From NCBI GenBank assembly GCA_020436935.1, contig JAGQWX010000008.1:1-64000 (forward strand): a stretch of DNA of 64,000 nt, written 5' to 3'. How positions within the stretch are numbered: position 1 is the stretch's first letter; each line of letters opens with the position of its first letter. A model generated the notes under the pieces. It saw only the letters and a program-made list of their open reading frames with translations. It was not told the DNA's origin and ran no database searches. The stretch comes from Saprospiraceae bacterium. Its GTDB lineage: Bacteria; Bacteroidota; Bacteroidia; Chitinophagales; Saprospiraceae. Position numbers and translations under genes: made by a program. Shown here in pieces: positions 63,458 through 64,000 of the stretch.

Positions 63458-63589
63458 TTAATGTGACTTTGCCTGATAATTAATTAAAAAATTGTGACTA
63501 TATCGACTACTCATTGAGTTGGCAATATTACTGAATAAACTGTAAATAATACATTTCTAAAGTCCAACGAAATTTATTTGTTCTTCATT

Positions 63590-64000
63590 TTACACCTTAT
63601 TCAAAATTCCTGAGAGCCATTCGTACATTTTATCGAATACATCCCTCTTTTTATCCTCGTTGTGCAATTCATGAAAGTATCCGGGCCACTCGACAATTTG
63701 GATATCTCCATCCATTTGACTAAACTTTTCCTTATTGATCTTGAAGTTGGTAATTCTGTCCTCTGTTCCTTGCATGATCAATGTCGGAACAGCAATCTTT
63801 TCTGCATGGTTTTGATACCACTCTCCCCATTCCAGAATTCCCATTCCGACCAGAGCAGAAAGTTTATCATGGACCAGCGGATCATTGAGATATGCATTGA
63901 TGACATTCTGATCGTGTGACAAATGCCTTACTTCCAGGCCATTTGGCTGGGTGAGTGAAGGCATGATGGCTTTGCCTATCTTACCCGCCAAAAGTTTAAG
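63590..64000 (-). CDS. Alpha/beta hydrolase, monoacylglycerol lipase type (5' end outside window)
   Basis: Only the C-terminal 137 or so residues are present. The frame continues open through 64000 with no start, so the gene is cut by the window edge. The visible part has the late catalytic Asp in MQGTEDRITNF and His in GYFHELHNEDKKRDVF, typical of monoacylglycerol lipases or lysophospholipases of the MGLL family. The segment VRHLSHDQNVINAYLNDPLVHDKLS also fits. The nucleophile region lies outside the window. Function by family only. Confidence 0.8.
   Translation of the reverse strand, partial: LKLLAGKIGKAIMPSLTQPNGLEVRHLSHDQNVINAYLNDPLVHDKLSALVGMGILEWGEWYQNHAEKIAVPTLIMQGTEDRITNFKINKEKFSQMDGDIQIVEWPGYFHELHNEDKKRDVFDKMYEWLSGILNKV

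Overview
The window is one contiguous chromosomal stretch from a member of the Bacteroidota, most likely of the Saprospiraceae/Saprospiria type. This is inferred from family content and signals, not from any search. The pointers are: TAnnTTTG-type -7 promoter elements ahead of many genes; a type IX secretion C-terminal sorting domain; OMP_b-brl_3-type TonB-dependent receptor, DUF4296, DUF1573 and BshC families; a futalosine-route menaquinone gene (mqnA) with a UbiA prenyltransferase; and very large secreted or lipid-anchored dehydrogenase-cytochrome c proteins. I see no rRNA, tRNA, CRISPR array, phage or transposase gene.

Layout. 0.1-7.5 kb, minus strand: a ThuA/sugar-dehydrogenase/PKD/cytochrome c protein, a TonB-dependent receptor and an HMG-CoA lyase. 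7.9-9.0 kb: about 1.1 kb of non-coding repeats, whose family recurs inverted at 18.6-19.05 kb. 9.1-12.8 kb: mqnA, then an overlapping murI / glycerophosphodiesterase / YheT-hydrolase operon. 12.8-16.7 kb: a stress and arsenic block (PNPOx-like protein, pirin, Crp/Fnr regulator, and arsR-arsM with duplicated operators). 16.8-24 kb: DUF1801 protein, TonB, FtsE, an orphan T9SS sorting domain, a secreted unknown, a Tat-exported oxidoreductase and a Ca/Na antiporter. 24-35 kb: ctpA-lpxK, a SWIM protein with mnmD, sixA, a DUF4296-tex-metallopeptidase operon, and a secreted esterase-bicupin fusion.

35-40.7 kb: a complete RND efflux operon (adaptor, pump, TolC). 40.8-44.5 kb, minus strand: a xylan module of lipoprotein GH10 xylanase, GPH-type symporter and cytoplasmic GH43. 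44.8-53.3 kb: SAM-riboswitch-controlled metX, a DUF1573 lipoprotein, mqnP-like ubiA and bshC, cutC, a metal ABC permease fused to an MntR/DtxR-type repressor with a perfect palindrome in the shared promoter region, and ffh. 53.4-64 kb: OsmC, a second GH10 lipoprotein, a phosphate module (DUF47, PiT, porin), pectinesterase, a second giant lipoprotein (beta-propeller/HEAT/cytochrome c), and an edge-truncated hydrolase.

Together the genes suggest an aerobic heterotroph that degrades plant cell wall material (two xylanases, beta-xylosidase/arabinofuranosidase type GH43, pectinesterase) and oxidises sugars or polyols outside the cytoplasm. It respires with menaquinone and probably uses bacillithiol. 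The most unusual candidates are the permease-repressor fusion with its palindrome, the ArsR with C-terminal vicinal cysteines and duplicated operators, the orphan T9SS domain beside a long hairpin, the esterase-bicupin fusion and the inverted intergenic repeat family.
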